Assembly: GCA_030828385.1 (NCBI GenBank)
Contig: JAURCS010000009.1
Location: 1 to 64,000 of the forward strand
Length of the DNA: 64,000 nucleotides
DNA from: Gammaproteobacteria bacterium
GTDB taxonomy: Bacteria > Pseudomonadota > Gammaproteobacteria > Pseudomonadales > Pseudohongiellaceae
Direction: 5' to 3'
Shown here: piece by piece, positions 34,325-43,338 of the stretch
Layout: each line of letters starts with the position of its first letter
Numbering within the stretch: the stretch's first letter is position 1
Translations under genes and position numbers: made by a program
Notes under the pieces: model-generated
Database searches by the model: none
What the model was told of the DNA's origin: nothing
Seen by the model: only the letters and a program-made list of their open reading frames with translations

Positions 34325-34942
34325 TCACTTTAACAGACTGAACTGCTGGACGGCCTTGCTGTACTTCCGCAACAGGCGATATCCGAGCAAAAGGGCAACC
34401 ACCCCCCCGTATAAGACGGCATCAAAATAGCTCGATCTGACAATCCAGATCACATGTAAAGCACCCAGAATTGATGCTGCGTAAGTAAGCCTGTGCAAAC
34501 GCTTCCAATTCCTGCCCAGTTTACGCTGGGCGATATTGAGTGAGGTTGCCGCCAGTGGTGTGAGAATTATGAAGGCAGCAAAACCAATGGTAATAAAAGG
34601 TCTTTCAGCGATTTCAGTGCCGATATCGCCCCATTGCCACTGCAGTAGAAACATCAGAAACACCAGCAGATGCATGCACACATAGAAGTAGGCAAATAAA
34701 CCGATCATGCGCCGAAAGCGAAATAAAACAGGCCAATTAAACAGGTATCTTAGCGGTGTAATTGCCAGGGATAATATGAGCAAGCGGATGGCCCACTCAC
34801 CGGTCTCCAAAGACAGAAACTGCGCCGGGTCAGGGCCGAGCAGATTCTCGCCACCGGTAAATGCCAGATAAACGGCATACGCCAGATAAGCACCCGGTGC
34901 CAGACAAAGCAGGAAAATGGCAGGTTTGGCCAGAAAGCTCAT
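34325..34942 (-). CDS. msrQ: MsrPQ heme-containing membrane subunit
   Basis: Inner-membrane b-type cytochrome that passes electrons from the quinone pool or flavin reductase to MsrP for repair of oxidised periplasmic methionine. The 205-residue protein has about six hydrophobic helices with haem-ligand-candidate histidines in FAYFYVCMHLLVFLMF and LHRLTYAASILGALHVIWIV. Its start is 27 bp after the msrP stop on the same strand, the standard pairing. Confidence 0.95.
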   Translation of the reverse strand: MSFLAKPAIFLLCLAPGAYLAYAVYLAFTGGENLLGPDPAQFLSLETGEWAIRLLILSLAITPLRYLFNWPVLFRFRRMIGLFAYFYVCMHLLVFLMFLLQWQWGDIGTEIAERPFITIGFAAFIILTPLAATSLNIAQRKLGRNWKRLHRLTYAASILGALHVIWIVRSSYFDAVLYGGVVALLLGYRLLRKYSKAVQQFSLLK

Positions 34943-34969
34943 CAGTTCGACGCTGCCGCTATCAGGAAT

Positions 34970-36007
34970 TTAATAAAATCTGCGTAAATCCATACCGTCA
35001 TAAAGGCTCGCTACTTCATCGGCATAGCCATTGAACATCATGGTATCAATGCGGCGTGGCATGAACAGGCTGGTGGGCAGACGCCTTTCACTGGCCTGAC
35101 TCCAGCGCGGGTGGCTGACCTGGGGGTTCACATTGGCATAAAAACCATACTCGCTGGCCTGAAGATCTCTCCAGGTATTGTTCGGCATGGTTTTGGTGAA
35201 GCGAATCGCAACAATGGATTTGATACTTTTGAAACCGTATTTCCAGGGCACCACCAGGCGCAGTGGCGCACCATTCTGAGCTGGCAGAATATCGTTGTAT
35301 AGACCCGTTGCTATGGTTGCCAGAGGGTGCATTGCTTCATCCATGCGCAGGCCTTCCTGATAGGGCCAGTCAATCGTGGCAAATCGTGAGCGCTGGGCAG
35401 GCATCTGTTCAGAGTCCACCAGGGTATCGAACTGAACATAGTTAGCATCACCCGTGGGCTCAAAACGTTTCAATAAATCACCCAGCGAAAAACCCACCCA
35501 GGGAATCACCATTGACCACGCTTCTACACAGCGCAGTCGAAACACTCTTTCTTCAAAGGTATGTGGTTTGAGTATATCTTCCAGACTATAGGAGCCGGGT
35601 TTGGCGCATTCGCCTTCTACCTTCACGGTCCAGGGCTCAATACTGAAATCACGGGCATTACGAGCCGGATCGTCCTTTCCGGTGCCAAATTCATAGAAGT
35701 TGTTATAGGTCGACACATCATCGAACGGCGTCAGCTCTTCATCGGTATTAAAGGGGCCACTTGCCGGTGCCTCGGTGCGTGCAGCAGCCTTTTCTACCAG
35801 CCAGTCCGGTTTGGACGCCAGGTTGATGTCCGCGGGCGCCCTGGCAAACAGGGCATCTCCGGTCTGGGCATTGAGAGCTGAAGTCAGCAGTCCAGTACCT
35901 CCCGCCCCTACGGCAAGGCTACTTTTCAGGAATTTGCGGCGATCCCGGTATACGGCTTCAGGGGTAATCTCTGAAGAGGGAATCTCTTTCCTGGTTTTGA
36001 TGATCAT
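34970..36007 (-). CDS. msrP: Periplasmic methionine-sulfoxide reductase catalytic subunit (Mo cofactor)
   Basis: Molybdopterin enzyme reducing protein-bound methionine sulfoxide. A Tat signal ([26 protein letters not shown]) is present. The molybdenum-ligating cysteine is in [18 protein letters not shown] and the C-terminal region has RRFY at the end. The 345-residue length is normal for YedY/MsrP. It is followed by msrQ. Tat export implies cofactor insertion in the cytoplasm before secretion. Confidence 0.97.
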   Translation of the reverse strand: MIIKTRKEIPSSEITPEAVYRDRRKFLKSSLAVGAGGTGLLTSALNAQTGDALFARAPADINLASKPDWLVEKAAARTEAPASGPFNTDEELTPFDDVSTYNNFYEFGTGKDDPARNARDFSIEPWTVKVEGECAKPGSYSLEDILKPHTFEERVFRLRCVEAWSMVIPWVGFSLGDLLKRFEPTGDANYVQFDTLVDSEQMPAQRSRFATIDWPYQEGLRMDEAMHPLATIATGLYNDILPAQNGAPLRLVVPWKYGFKSIKSIVAIRFTKTMPNNTWRDLQASEYGFYANVNPQVSHPRWSQASERRLPTSLFMPRRIDTMMFNGYADEVASLYDGMDLRRFY

Positions 36008-36124
36008 CTGGCCACTACTCCTGTCATTTTCTTGTATTCTGAATATTTCTTGTGCTTGCTTGTGTTGTTAATTCTGTCTGATACCTATTGTGACCGGTAT
36101 ATTATAAAAACTTTCCCAAACAAC

Positions 36125-37096
36125 TTATTTTTCGACATCTGAGTCCGTTTCTCTTTGCGCAGCCGAATCACTGTTGGCAGCTAAATCTTCCTCGACGGGC
36201 GCCCCCTTTTGCTTTTCACTTTCATCACCCCTATCACTTTCACCATCTGGGGCGACAGTGGCAGGCTGTAATTTACCCAGCCACTTTTCACGCTGTGAAT
36301 ATATTGCCATTCCGGGCCCGGACAAGGCATAAATGATAGCCATGGAAAATAGCACAATGGGCGGATCCCATGACACGATGACGAAAACCAGCACAATCAG
36401 GATCATCACAATAAAAGGCACCCGGTTTTTCATATCCAGATCCTTGAAACTATAGTAACGAATATTCAGCACCATTAAGGCTCCCGCGATGAACGTAACC
36501 AGTGCCGCCAGCATGGCCACAAAGCGCGTTACTTCAACGTTATATTCAAAGCATGCCCAGACCATGAAAACCACCAGTCCGGCAGCAGCGGGACTGGCAA
36601 GGCCGACAAAGAAGCGTTTGTCCGTAGTGCCCAACTGAACATTGAAACGGGCCAGTCGCAAGGCGGCACAGGCCACATAAATAAAACAGATGGTCCAACC
36701 GGCCTTGCCCAGGCCGGACAGGGCCCAACTGAAACAGATCAATGCCGGTGCCATACCAAAGGCAATAAGATCAGACAGTGAATCATATTCAGCACCGAAG
36801 GCACTTTGTGTATTGGTGAGTCTTGCCACACGACCATCCAGACCATCCAGAAACATAGCGACGATAATGGCAACACAGGCATGACGAAAATCGTTCTGCA
36901 TGCCGGCTATAACGGCATAAAATCCGGCAAACATGGCTCCGGTCGTCAGCAGATTGGGAAGCAGATAAATTCCTCTGCGACGAACCTTGCGACCCCCCTC
37001 TGAGACAACTTCTTCATGATCATCAATCAGAAGGATCGATTCACTATTTTCTGCGTCATTTTCCTCGAAAGAAGCCGATTCTTTTTCGTCACTCAT
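36125..37096 (-). CDS. pssA: CDP-diacylglycerol--serine O-phosphatidyltransferase
   Basis: Membrane enzyme of phosphatidylethanolamine synthesis. The CDP-alcohol phosphotransferase motif DGLDGRVARLTNTQSAFGAE plus YDSLSD gives all conserved Asp/Gly/Arg residues, within a set of about seven membrane helices. It is flanked by an acidic N-terminal tail (about 35 aa) and a disordered charged C-terminal tail of about 55 residues, longer than in most homologues. The ATG at 37094-37096 (MSDEKES) is preferred over one 39 bases upstream. It is the PssA-II type, often next to ilvC, as here. Confidence 0.93.
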   Translation of the reverse strand: MSDEKESASFEENDAENSESILLIDDHEEVVSEGGRKVRRRGIYLLPNLLTTGAMFAGFYAVIAGMQNDFRHACVAIIVAMFLDGLDGRVARLTNTQSAFGAEYDSLSDLIAFGMAPALICFSWALSGLGKAGWTICFIYVACAALRLARFNVQLGTTDKRFFVGLASPAAAGLVVFMVWACFEYNVEVTRFVAMLAALVTFIAGALMVLNIRYYSFKDLDMKNRVPFIVMILIVLVFVIVSWDPPIVLFSMAIIYALSGPGMAIYSQREKWLGKLQPATVAPDGESDRGDESEKQKGAPVEEDLAANSDSAAQRETDSDVEK

Positions 37097-37196
37097 GGGG
37101 TCTTGATAATCCTGTAATATTAGTGAGATTTGCAATTATACGCGGTAAATCTGTCGAATTGGGCAAATACACGGCGACAATCTGGAAAAGAAAGGG

Positions 37197-37257
37197 AAAT
37201 CAGGGGAGTTTTAATTTACCAAGAGGGCATTTTTGCTTAATATTGCCGCCCTGATTT
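37197..37257 (+). promoter_or_regulatory. ilvC promoter flanked by an inverted repeat
   Basis: TTTACC (37215-37220), 17-bp spacer and TAATAT (37238-37243) make a good sigma-70 promoter about 45 bp upstream of the ilvC start. It is bracketed by perfect 9-bp arms AAATCAGGG (37197-37205) and CCCTGATTT (37249-37257), a possible operator pair. Confidence 0.55.
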
Positions 37258-37289
37258 ATACAACTACTAAAAAACCACCGGAGTTATCA

Positions 37290-38762
37290 ATGAATTATTT
37301 CAACACCCTTCCCCTGCGACTGCAGCTTGAAGAACTCGGGAAGTGTCGCTTCATGGATTCACAGGAATTCGCAAGCGGTGTGGAAAAGCTAAAAGGCAAG
37401 AAAGTCGTTATCCTGGGTTGCGGCGCACAGGGCTTGAATCAGGGTCTGAACATGCGAGACAGTGGCCTGGATATTTCCTATGCCCTGCGCGAGGCCGCCA
37501 TCAAGGAAAAAAGACAGTCCTGGGTCAATGCCTCTGAAAACAGTTTTAATGTGGGCACCATCGAAGAGCTGGTCCCTACTGCCGATCTGGTACTTAACCT
37601 GACACCAGACAAACAGCATACTCCGGTCATCAAGGGTGTGATGCCACTGATGAAGCAAGGGGCCTGCCTGGCTTACTCACATGGCTTTAATATTGTTGAG
37701 GAAGGAATGCAGATTCGTGATGACCTGACCGTCATTATGGTAGCGCCCAAATGCCCGGGCACAGAAGTACGCGAAGAATACAAACGCGGCTTTGGTGTCC
37801 CTACCCTGATTGCCGTTCATCGCGAAAATGATCCTAATGGCGATGGCCTTGAAATTGCCAAAGCCTACGCTGCTGCTACAGGTGGTCATAGAGCTGGCGT
37901 TCTGGAATCCTCATTCATCGCTGAAGTTAAATCAGACCTGATGGGCGAACAAACCATTCTTTGCGGCATGCTGCAGGCCGGCTCTATTCTGGCCTATGAA
38001 AAAATGCTGGAAAAAGGCATCGACTCTGCCTATGCCTCCAAGCTCATCCAGTTTGGTTGGGAAACCGTGTCCGAGGGTCTGAAGCAGGGTGGCATCACTA
38101 ACATGATGGATCGTCTGTCCAACCCTGCCAAGCTGAAAGCCTTTGAAGTAAGCGAATCACTCAAGTCAATTCTACGCCCATTATTCGAAAAACATATGGA
38201 CGATATTATGGAAGGTAATTTCTCTTCCGGCATGATGGAAGACTGGGCGAATAACGACGCGAAATTACTTGGCTGGCGTGAAGATACCGGCAAAACTGCT
38301 TTCGAGTTGTCATCAACTGAGGGCGCTCCGGAAATCAGTGAACAGGAATATTATGACAACGGCATCCTGATGGTTGCCATGATCAAGGCCGGTGTTGAAT
38401 TATGTTTTGAAACACTGACAGCCGCTGGCGTTATTGCCGAATCTGCCTATTATGAATCTCTGCACGAAGTACCACTGATTGCCAACCTGATTGGCCGTAA
38501 AAAACTGTATGAAATGAATGCGGTAATTTCTGATACTGCGGAATACGGCTGTTATCTGTTTGCCCATGCCGCTGTACCCATGCTGGAAGATTTCATGAAA
38601 GCTGTGGATACAGACATTATTGGCAAGGGAATTCAGGCCAGGGATAACGGTGTTGATGACCGCGCATTGATTGAAGCCAATGATGCGATCAGAAACCATC
38701 CGATTGAAGCAGTAGGCCAGAAACTGCGTGGCTACATGACTGCAATGAAGAAAGTTGTCTGA
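37290..38762 (+). CDS. ilvC: Ketol-acid reductoisomerase (class II)
   Basis: NADP(H)- and Mg-dependent isomeroreductase of Ile/Val synthesis, using acetolactate made by IlvBH. At 490 aa it is the long class II type with a duplicated C-terminal knotted domain. The cofactor motif is [21 protein letters not shown], and [16 protein letters not shown] and FDxE-like segments of the metal site are visible. I use the ATG at 37290 ([12 protein letters not shown], the class II N-terminus) instead of one 57 bases upstream. It has its own promoter and terminator. Confidence 0.97.
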   Translation: MNYFNTLPLRLQLEELGKCRFMDSQEFASGVEKLKGKKVVILGCGAQGLNQGLNMRDSGLDISYALREAAIKEKRQSWVNASENSFNVGTIEELVPTADLVLNLTPDKQHTPVIKGVMPLMKQGACLAYSHGFNIVEEGMQIRDDLTVIMVAPKCPGTEVREEYKRGFGVPTLIAVHRENDPNGDGLEIAKAYAAATGGHRAGVLESSFIAEVKSDLMGEQTILCGMLQAGSILAYEKMLEKGIDSAYASKLIQFGWETVSEGLKQGGITNMMDRLSNPAKLKAFEVSESLKSILRPLFEKHMDDIMEGNFSSGMMEDWANNDAKLLGWREDTGKTAFELSSTEGAPEISEQEYYDNGILMVAMIKAGVELCFETLTAAGVIAESAYYESLHEVPLIANLIGRKKLYEMNAVISDTAEYGCYLFAHAAVPMLEDFMKAVDTDIIGKGIQARDNGVDDRALIEANDAIRNHPIEAVGQKLRGYMTAMKKVV

Positions 38763-38772
38763 TAATCAGTCG

Positions 38773-38796
38773 CAAGTTACAAGTCTCAAGTCACAA
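38773..38796 (+). repeat. 7-bp-period CAAGTNN repeat, copy 1
   Basis: Reads gCAAGTt aCAAGTc tCAAGTc aCAA, three to four degenerate heptamers immediately before the ilvC terminator. Confidence 0.7.
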
Positions 38797-38797
38797 T

Positions 38798-38826
38798 AAA
38801 AAACCGGGTTATACCCGGTTTTTTTT
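38798..38826 (+). terminator. Rho-independent terminator of ilvC
   Basis: AAAAAACCGGGT-TAT-ACCCGGTTTTTTT, a symmetric stem with T-run on either strand, so it can also stop the minus-strand gene at 38863. Confidence 0.9.
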
Positions 38827-38862
38827 ACTTTTCAGCTTTGTGTTGGTGGTTTTCCCTGAAAG

Positions 38863-39153
38863 TTATTTCTGCTGCGCTGTGTAGTCATCATTGTCGCCTT
38901 CAGGATGAGAAGAAAGCTGTGAGCCAAGCAGAAATATGCAAAGCTTGACGATAAACCATATCGATGTGGCAAGTACCAACAATGCCAGTAATAGCAAAAC
39001 CTCAACTCCATACTTCGAACAACTGCCACTCCAGCCACAGCCCATTGCTGGAATAAATCCCATAACAGTTAAAGTGCTCAACAATACTATGGCAAATAGC
39101 AACGACAGCAGTTCCAGGAGCCAGCGTCCAGCAGTTTTCTTCTGTGTTTTCAT
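38863..39153 (-). CDS. Small membrane protein, unknown
   Basis: A 96-residue protein with two clear membrane helices (LLSLLFAIVLLSTLTVMGFI and VLLLLALLVLATSIWFIVKL) joined by a short loop with a Cys pair (MGCGWSGSCSKYG), which would be periplasmic or form a disulfide. Charged tails at both ends. No family recognised. It is a single gene between two hairpin terminators, downstream of the ilvBH terminator on the same strand. Confidence 0.6.
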   Translation of the reverse strand: MKTQKKTAGRWLLELLSLLFAIVLLSTLTVMGFIPAMGCGWSGSCSKYGVEVLLLLALLVLATSIWFIVKLCIFLLGSQLSSHPEGDNDDYTAQQK

Positions 39154-39237
39154 AGGTGGCTGGATACCAAGGAGATCAGAGTAACCTGCTCCAAAATGTA
39201 ACAGAATTCAGAGCGCCTTGCCTGAATAAATGGAACT

Positions 39238-39270
39238 GAAAAAAAACCAGGCTATCGCCTGGTTTTTTTA
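39238..39270 (-). terminator. Rho-independent terminator downstream of ilvBH
   Basis: AAAAAACCAGGC-TATC-GCCTGGTTTTTTT: an 8-bp stem with A- and T-runs on both sides, bidirectional, about 80 bp after the ilvH stop. Confidence 0.88.
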
Positions 39271-39322
39271 GAGTGAAAGTCTCATCAACTTGCTGTATGA
39301 AATCAAAGCTGCAATCCTTCCC

Positions 39323-39350
39323 TGTAACTTGTAACTTGTGACTTGTTTCA
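39323..39350 (-). repeat. 7-bp-period CAAGTNN repeat, copy 2
   Basis: On the minus strand: aaCAAGTc aCAAGTt aCAAGTt aCAG, in the 3' end of ilvH and its trailer. Confidence 0.7.
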
Positions 39351-39839
39351 AAGGCTGAGTATCTTTTCACCTCTGGCAACACCCGACACCCCGGTGCGAG
39401 CCACTTCCAGAATAGTGGTTCCCGCCAAAGCCTGGATAAAGCCGTCCAGTTTTTCTTCCGTACCGGTGAGCTGAATCGTATACATGGTCGGTGTTATATC
39501 GACTACATCGCCTCGAAAGATATCCGCTACCCGTTTTACTTCAGCACGCTGGGCACCGGTTGCCTTGACCTTGACCAGCATCAGCTCGCGCTCAATATGA
39601 CTGCCCTCAGTCAGGTCAACCAGTTTGGCCACATCTACCACCTTGTTCAGATGTTTAATAATTTGTTCTATCTTGCGGTCATCACCAATAGTAGTGACGG
39701 TCAGCCGCGATAGCGTAGGATCATCTGTGGGTGCAACTGTCAGGGAATTAATGTTATAGCTGCGTTGCGAGAAAAGACCTACCACCCGTGACAAGGCACC
39801 GGGCTGGTTTTCCATAAGAATAGATATAATGCGTCTCAT
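39348..39839 (-). CDS. ilvH: Acetolactate synthase small subunit
   Basis: Regulatory subunit conferring valine feedback inhibition on IlvB/I. 163 residues, identical in length to E. coli IlvH: N-terminal ACT domain (RRIISILMENQPGALSRVVGLFSQRSYNINSLTV) and C-terminal domain ending GVARGEKILSL. Starts 1 bp after the ilvB stop, so coupled translation is likely. Confidence 0.97.
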   Translation of the reverse strand: MRRIISILMENQPGALSRVVGLFSQRSYNINSLTVAPTDDPTLSRLTVTTIGDDRKIEQIIKHLNKVVDVAKLVDLTEGSHIERELMLVKVKATGAQRAEVKRVADIFRGDVVDITPTMYTIQLTGTEEKLDGFIQALAGTTILEVARTGVSGVARGEKILSL

Positions 39840-39840
39840 C

Positions 39841-41568
39841 TTAAGTCCTCTCTGTCTTGCTTAAAAACATTTCACTCATTGCACCGTTCCTGATAGCCAT
39901 GGGGTAAACATGCTCATTTGGATCCACAGCCACATCAATGAAGACCAACCTGTCTTTCATGGCGAAGGCTTCCTTCATTTTGCTTTCCAGCTCACTCATT
40001 TTTTCGATACGCACACCAACATGCCCATAAGCCTCGGCCAGGGCAACAAAATCAGGCAGTGAATCGGCATAGGTGCTTTGCGAATAACGACCACTGTATT
40101 GCATATCCTGCCACTGTTTTACCATGCCCAGTGCTTCGTTATTGAGATTAACGATTTTTATTGGCAAGGCACATTGTTTACAGGTAGCCAGTTCCTGGAT
40201 ATTCATTTGAATACTGCCTTCACCGGTAACGCAGGCGACAATGGCATCCGGAAAAGCCAGCTGCACACCCATGGCAGCGGGTAGTCCGAATCCCATGGTG
40301 CCCAGACCGCCGGAGTTGATCCAGCGCCTTGGCAGGTCAAAGTGATAATACTGGGCAGCAAACATCTGATGCTGTCCCACATCAGAAGTAACATAAGCCT
40401 CACCATTGGTCACTTTATACAGCGCCTGGATAACCTGCTGGGGCTTGATCATTTCTCCCTCTGCAGGGGTCACGCCAAGAGAGTCACGCTCTCGCCAGTG
40501 ATCAATTTTCTTCCACCATGCCGCCAGGGCTTCTGCATCAATCTTGATTTTTGACGCCTTCACCTGCTCCAGCATCTCTTCAAGAACAGGAACCACCGGG
40601 CCCACAATGGGGACATGGGCTGTCACTGTTTTGGAAATGGAAGCCGGGTCAATGTCGACATGGAGAATCGTCGCATTCGGACAGAACTTGGAGACATCGG
40701 AGTTTGTCACACGGTCATCAAAGCGTGCGCCAACTGCAAGAATTACATCTGCCTCACTCATGGCCATATTGGCCTCATAGGTACCATGCATTCCCAGCAT
40801 GCCAAGAAACTGTGGGTCCGTTGCGGGGTAAGCACCCAGTCCCATCAGGGTATTGGTAATCGGAAAACCAAGGGCTCTTGCCAGTTGCTTCAGTAATTCG
40901 GAACCATCACCCAGAACAACGCCGCCACCGGTATAAAGAACCGGCCTTCTGGCGCTCATCAGTATTTCTACAGCCTTTTTTATTTGTCCGGAATGACCCT
41001 TGGTAGGTGGCGCATAGGAGCGGATCTTGATGCTTTCCGGGTATGCATAGGGAAAGGTCTCACCAGGGTCTGTGACATCCTTGGGAATATCAATAACAAC
41101 AGGACCCGGCCTGCCAGTGGTGGCAATATGAAAAGCCTGTTTCACGATTGCAGGAATATCTTCAGCATTCTGCACCATAAAGCTGTGTTTCACGATGGGA
41201 CGGGATACACCAATCATGTCAGTTTCCTGAAACGCATCCGAGCCGATGGAGTCTCGCGTAACCTGACCGGAAATAACTACCATGGGAATGGAATCCATAT
41301 AGGCCGTCGCAATACCGGTAATAGCATTGGTAGCTCCCGGACCGGAAGTGACGAGCACGACACCGGGTTTGCCAGTTGACCTGGCATAACCATCGGCAGC
41401 ATGAGTGGCTGCCTGTTCATGTCGCACCAGGATGTGCTCCACCTTGTCCTGATTAAAAATCGCATCATAGATGTGCAAGGCGGCACCACCTGGGTACCCG
41501 AAAATCAAATCAACACCTTCATCGTGCAAGGCACGAATCAGCATGTCTCCACCGGAGAGCATTTCCAC
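39841..41568 (-). CDS. ilvB: Acetolactate synthase large subunit
   Basis: ThDP enzyme condensing pyruvate to acetolactate in Ile/Val/Leu synthesis. [14 protein letters not shown] near the start and [14 protein letters not shown] (catalytic Glu) are present; the ThDP motif [29 protein letters not shown] lies at about 447-475. The start is a GTG at 41566-41568, eight bases after GAGGA, giving MEMLSGG, which matches E. coli IlvI; an ATG 33 bases upstream would add unmatched residues. About 575 aa. The name ilvI would be equally apt. Confidence 0.96.
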   Translation of the reverse strand: MEMLSGGDMLIRALHDEGVDLIFGYPGGAALHIYDAIFNQDKVEHILVRHEQAATHAADGYARSTGKPGVVLVTSGPGATNAITGIATAYMDSIPMVVISGQVTRDSIGSDAFQETDMIGVSRPIVKHSFMVQNAEDIPAIVKQAFHIATTGRPGPVVIDIPKDVTDPGETFPYAYPESIKIRSYAPPTKGHSGQIKKAVEILMSARRPVLYTGGGVVLGDGSELLKQLARALGFPITNTLMGLGAYPATDPQFLGMLGMHGTYEANMAMSEADVILAVGARFDDRVTNSDVSKFCPNATILHVDIDPASISKTVTAHVPIVGPVVPVLEEMLEQVKASKIKIDAEALAAWWKKIDHWRERDSLGVTPAEGEMIKPQQVIQALYKVTNGEAYVTSDVGQHQMFAAQYYHFDLPRRWINSGGLGTMGFGLPAAMGVQLAFPDAIVACVTGEGSIQMNIQELATCKQCALPIKIVNLNNEALGMVKQWQDMQYSGRYSQSTYADSLPDFVALAEAYGHVGVRIEKMSELESKMKEAFAMKDRLVFIDVAVDPNEHVYPMAIRNGAMSEMFLSKTERT

Positions 41569-41914
41569 AGTTAAGTCCTCTAAATAGTTAATTGCTGGCA
41601 ATTTCCAGGCAACTTCAGTTCAAAAATGTCTAATCGTTTACATGCCACAGAAAACGCAAAGCACGAAACAACTGCTTAACAGCTTGTCTCTTGCATCTTG
41701 TATCCTGCATCTGCTTTTCAAGCCAGGCTCTGGTTGAACCTTTAGAGGCCCAGCACAAGATAGGTGCCGGGGAGCTTAACCTTTTCTAAACCCGTTCCAA
41801 GTTTAGTTGCTCAGTTAAAGCTGATCTCTGGGGGTCAACCAACATCCATTTAGGATCGATTGGTCCTGGCGACTGAACAAGGGATCTCCTGTCAGCCCGT
41901 CCACCAAGTGCCGC
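41569..41914 (-). promoter_or_regulatory. Long, probably structured leader of ilvBH
   Basis: About 345 nt lie between the predicted promoter and the ilvB start, with no convincing gene. On the minus strand there is a possible 19-codon peptide rich in Leu/Val (MLVDPQRSALTEQLNLERV) and a strong CCGGCAC/GTGCTGG hairpin, but no T-run terminator. The size and location match the ilvB-OMG class of candidate structured RNAs described upstream of ilvB in oligotrophic marine gammaproteobacteria; membership is inference. Confidence 0.5.
41682..41710 (-). repeat. 7-bp-period CAAGANN repeat, copy 3 (in ilvB leader)
   Basis: On the minus strand: gCAGGAt aCAAGAt gCAAGAg aCAAGC, a variant of the CAAGTNN repeat, inside the ilvB leader. 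Confidence 0.65.
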
Positions 41915-41944
41915 ACTTTATGGGATTGAGGGGTGCTATGTCAA
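41915..41944 (-). promoter_or_regulatory. Promoter of ilvBH
   Basis: Perfect TTGACA (41939-41944), then ATAAAG (41916-41921) at 17-bp spacing or TAAAGT at 18. No other good match in the 480-bp region between ilvB and the dipeptidase gene. Confidence 0.65.
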
Positions 41945-42082
41945 GCCAGGGCGTAAAAAAACCACTATCAGAATCAATGAGTTGTAGCGATAAACAAGCC
42001 AACACAAGTTTAAGCCACACTTTTTCTCTGCGAGTGTTGCAGGAATTCCCGCTATGGAGAGGTCAAACAGTGCTTTTCTGTA

Positions 42083-43195
42083 TCAGTAGCTGTCAGCCAC
42101 GCGTTCAGCCTCTTCCAGAATACGCAGGACATTTGCGCCCCAGATCTTGCGAATACTGTCTTCTGAATAGCCTCGTCTGACCAGTTCCAAAGTGACATTG
42201 AAGGTTTCGCTGGCATTGCTCCAACCGGAAATACCTCCACCGCCGCCAAAGTCAGATGAAATTCCCACATGGTCTATGCCGATCAAATCGACTGCATAAT
42301 CAATATGATCAACAAATAATTCCAGCGTGGCATCTCCACCCTCCCTGATATAGGGGTTAAAAGCGACTATCTGCATTACACCGCCATTGTCTTTCAAGGC
42401 CAGCATCTGCTCATCATTCATGTTACGCGGATGATCAGTCAGCGCAGTAACGCTTGAATGGGAGGCAATAACCGGGGCTTTCGACGCACGCGTTGCATCG
42501 AGCATGGTCTGTCTGCTGACATGGCTAATATCTACCAATATACCCAGGCGATTCAATTCATCGACCACTTCATAGCCAAATTCGCTCAGCCCACCATGCT
42601 CCGTATCCATGTCACCAAACTGCGGTCGCGGTTGGGCTGAGTCACCAATGTCATTATGTCCGTTGTGTACCAGGGTCATATAACGGGCACCGCGCTCGCG
42701 GTAATCCTCCAGCAGGGACAAATCCTTGCCCATGGCAAAACCATTTTCTATTCCGATCAGGGCAACCAGCTTACCTTGTGCAGATAAAGCTCTGACTTCT
42801 GCTGCAGTATCAGCCAGTCCTATCTGATCAGGGTACATATATTCTGTCATGCGATGGATGGCATCAAATTTTGCCACGGCATCCGCTCTGGCTTTACGAT
42901 AGTTTTCTTCTGTTCTTTCCTGCTGCCCCACATAAACAATAAAAAAGGCAGCATCCAGACCACCGCCATGCATGGCGTCCAGTGTCACCTGGGCTTCGGC
43001 GTTTGCCGGGTCATGTTCACTGGTAGCAAAATTCAGAGGGATATCGACATGGGTATCCAGGGCCATTACATTGTCATGAATAGCTCGGGCACGGGCTATC
43101 AAATCCGCCTCACTTGCCCCTGTAACGCTTAATGACATAAGTGAAGAAAAAATAATTAAGGAAAAAGAAAATAATCTTGTCATAGTAAAAACCAT
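42083..43195 (-). CDS. Membrane dipeptidase family (M19) protein, secreted
   Basis: Zinc-dependent renal-dipeptidase-type enzyme hydrolysing dipeptides in the periplasm. Signal peptide (FSFSLIIFSSLMSLSVTGA), then the first metal-ligand pair in LDTHVDIPLN (HxD), Glu in IENGFAMG, and later His ligands in VDISHVSRQTM and VIASHSSVTALTDHPRNM. A C-terminal DHVGISSDFGGGGG is typical. 370 residues, normal length. A second ATG 12 bases in is equally possible. Confidence 0.9.
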   Translation of the reverse strand: MVFTMTRLFSFSLIIFSSLMSLSVTGASEADLIARARAIHDNVMALDTHVDIPLNFATSEHDPANAEAQVTLDAMHGGGLDAAFFIVYVGQQERTEENYRKARADAVAKFDAIHRMTEYMYPDQIGLADTAAEVRALSAQGKLVALIGIENGFAMGKDLSLLEDYRERGARYMTLVHNGHNDIGDSAQPRPQFGDMDTEHGGLSEFGYEVVDELNRLGILVDISHVSRQTMLDATRASKAPVIASHSSVTALTDHPRNMNDEQMLALKDNGGVMQIVAFNPYIREGGDATLELFVDHIDYAVDLIGIDHVGISSDFGGGGGISGWSNASETFNVTLELVRRGYSEDSIRKIWGANVLRILEEAERVADSY

Positions 43196-43278
43196 ATTGG
43201 TTGGAAGTTTCTGGCGTATTGGAAATATTGCTTATAATTCAATCATCAGGAGTTAGAATCTACAGTCTGAAAAATAGC

Positions 43279-43310
43279 TTGAAGATAGTTTGAAGATAGT
43301 TTGAAGATAG
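43279..43310 (-). repeat. Three tandem 11-bp repeats
   Basis: TTGAAGATAGT at 43279-43289 and 43290-43300 and TTGAAGATAG at 43301-43310, in the 143-bp gap between the DUF4159 and dipeptidase genes, about 85-115 bp upstream of the dipeptidase start. The 11-bp period is near one helix turn. Confidence 0.9.
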
Positions 43311-43338
43311 AGAGGGATAAGTACAAAAAACTTTCTCT

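Noticed and set aside
41860..42180. Plus-strand open frame of 106 codons opposite the ilvB promoter
   Set aside because: It overlaps the ilvB promoter and the dipeptidase 3' end on the other strand and has no family resemblance.
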